Shown piece after piece: positions 4,373 through 5,402 of a stretch of 5,402 nucleotides of DNA. This DNA is from JBNKLG01 sp050292235. GTDB taxonomy: Bacteria > Pseudomonadota > Gammaproteobacteria > Chromatiales > Chromatiaceae. Location of the stretch: positions 1 to 5,402 of the forward strand of contig JBNKLG010000117.1 of the NCBI GenBank assembly GCA_050292235.1, read 5' to 3'. How positions within the stretch are numbered: position 1 is the first letter of the stretch; the number at the start of each line of letters is the position of its first letter. Position numbers and translations under genes: made by a program. Under the pieces are notes generated by a model. The model saw nothing but the letters and a program-made list of their open reading frames with translations. It was not told where the DNA came from and made no database searches.

Positions 4373-5402
4373 ATGACTGAGGGCATCTATCTCGATAACA
4401 ACGCGACCACCATGGTCTCCCCCGAAGTGGTGGAGGCCATGCTGCCCTTTTTCACTGAGCAGTTTGGCAATCCCTCATCGATGCACCAGTTCGGCGACAA
4501 AGTGGGCCGGGCGCTGAAGACGGCGCGGCAGCAGGTGCAGGCCCTGCTGGGGGCGGAGCATGATTCGGAGATCATCTTCACCTCCTGTGGGACGGAGTCT
4601 GACTCCACCGCCATTCTTTCCGCCCTCAAGGCCCAGCCCGATCGCAAAGAGATCATCACCACCGTGGTGGAGCATCCTGCCGTACTCAGCCTCTGCGAGT
4701 ATCTGGAAAAGGATGGTTATACGGTGCACTACCTCAAGGTGGACAAGAAGGGGCGCCTGGATATGCGGGAGTATTACAGCCTGCTCTCCGACAAGGTTGC
4801 CATCGTCTCTGTTATGTGGGCCAATAATGAGACCGGTACTCTCTTTCCGGTGGAAGAGATGGCGGAGATGGCCCGCTCTGCCGGTGTCATGTTCCATACC
4901 GATGCGGTACAGGCGGTGGGCAAGCTGCCCATCAATCTGAAAGAGACCAACATCGACATGCTCTCCCTCTCGGGCCACAAGCTCCACGCCCCCAAGGGTG
5001 TCGGTGTGCTCTATGTGCGGCGGGGACTGCGCTTCCGGCCTCTGTTGCGCGGTGGTCATCAAGAGCGCGGTCGCCGCGCTGGTACCGAGAACAGTGCCTC
5101 TATCGTCGCCCTGGGCAAGGCCTGCGAGATGGCCATGGAGGCCATGGCTATCGAAAAAACCCAGGTCAGGGCCATGCGCGATCGGTTAGAACAAGGGCTG
5201 CTGGAGCAGATCTCCCACTGCTTTGTGACCGGCGATCCCAACAACCGCCTGCCCAATACCTGCAACATCGCCTTTGAATACATTGAAGGTGAGGCCATCC
5301 TGCTGTTGCTCAACAAGGCAGGCATCGCCGCCAGCAGCGGCTCCGCCTGCACCTCCGGTTCCCTGGAACCCTCCCATGTGATGCGCGCCATGGAGATTCC
5401 CT
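4373..5402 (+). CDS. nifS: NifS, cysteine desulfurase; truncated by the right edge
   Basis: PLP-dependent enzyme that converts L-cysteine to L-alanine and transfers the persulfide sulfur to NifU for nitrogenase clusters. There are 343 residues visible of about 400. The N-terminus IYLDNNATT is characteristic of the family. The PLP-site histidine lies in VVEHPAV (H101), the cofactor aspartate and glutamine in HTDAVQAVGK (D177, Q180), and the Schiff-base lysine in LSGHKLHAPKG (K203). GTEN (237-240) follows, and the catalytic cysteine is C326 in the ASSGSACTSGS loop, one residue from A. vinelandii C325. All catalytic residues are therefore inside the window, and only the last 55-60 residues are missing. 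The ATG at 4373 follows the nifU stop by 2 nt, with GGAGG (4362-4366) inside the nifU end, so translation is probably coupled. IscS is the main alternative, but its direct linkage to nifU and the sigma-54 promoter supports NifS. Confidence 0.96.
   Translation, partial: MTEGIYLDNNATTMVSPEVVEAMLPFFTEQFGNPSSMHQFGDKVGRALKTARQQVQALLGAEHDSEIIFTSCGTESDSTAILSALKAQPDRKEIITTVVEHPAVLSLCEYLEKDGYTVHYLKVDKKGRLDMREYYSLLSDKVAIVSVMWANNETGTLFPVEEMAEMARSAGVMFHTDAVQAVGKLPINLKETNIDMLSLSGHKLHAPKGVGVLYVRRGLRFRPLLRGGHQERGRRAGTENSASIVALGKACEMAMEAMAIEKTQVRAMRDRLEQGLLEQISHCFVTGDPNNRLPNTCNIAFEYIEGEAILLLLNKAGIAASSGSACTSGSLEPSHVMRAMEIP

Noticed and set aside
4475..5062. 195-codon minus-strand frame within nifS
   Set aside because: It is antisense to the catalytic core of NifS; the translation is His/Gly/Leu-rich without motifs.
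1..5402. CRISPR arrays, tRNA/rRNA genes, insertion sequences, riboswitches, or an unknown defence-type system
   Set aside because: No regularly spaced repeats, tRNA-like cloverleaf sequence, transposase or unexplained gene was seen. Every long coding frame belongs to a known efflux, regulator or nif family.

Overview
The window looks like the chromosome of a nitrogen-fixing proteobacterium, probably a gammaproteobacterium. The efflux proteins closely resemble the E. coli AcrA/AcrB and Pseudomonas MexA/MexB clade, and the Fe-S proteins follow the Azotobacter vinelandii nif pattern. Base composition is moderately GC-rich in the genes and AT-rich in the two promoter regions. Genus cannot be decided from the sequence alone. 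All coding space is explained by five convincing genes and one regulator, and no gene-free stretch exceeds about 220 bp.

Left half (1-2922): a tripartite drug-efflux locus in the acrR-acrAB layout. On the minus strand, a membrane-fusion lipoprotein (2134-959) is followed after 19 nt by an HAE1-family RND pump (939 to beyond the left edge; 313 N-terminal residues visible). Divergently on the plus strand lies a TetR-family regulator (2278-2922). The 143 bp between them hold two overlapping face-to-face sigma-70-type promoters. A perfect 22-bp palindrome covers both -10 boxes, so one regulator dimer pair could shut both genes. A second inverted repeat lies in the regulator's leader.

Right half (2923-5402): the start of a nif Fe-S cluster operon on the plus strand: an IscA-type A-type carrier (3141-3464), nifU (3480-4370, all three domains) and nifS (4373 to beyond the right edge). 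Gaps of 15 and 2 nt indicate cotranscription. NifS supplies sulfur from cysteine, NifU is the scaffold, and the IscA-like protein is a probable carrier; together they make clusters for nitrogenase.

The most informative non-coding region is 2930-3140. It contains a canonical -24/-12 sigma-54 promoter, a consensus NifA upstream activator sequence about 100 bp upstream of the predicted transcription start, a one-mismatch second copy, and a perfect FNR/ANR-type box (TTGAT-N4-ATCAA) between activator sites and promoter. This predicts NifA/RpoN control with a possible oxygen-sensing input. I see no evidence of an entirely new system. The regulatory architecture of these two intergenic regions is the part most worth checking.
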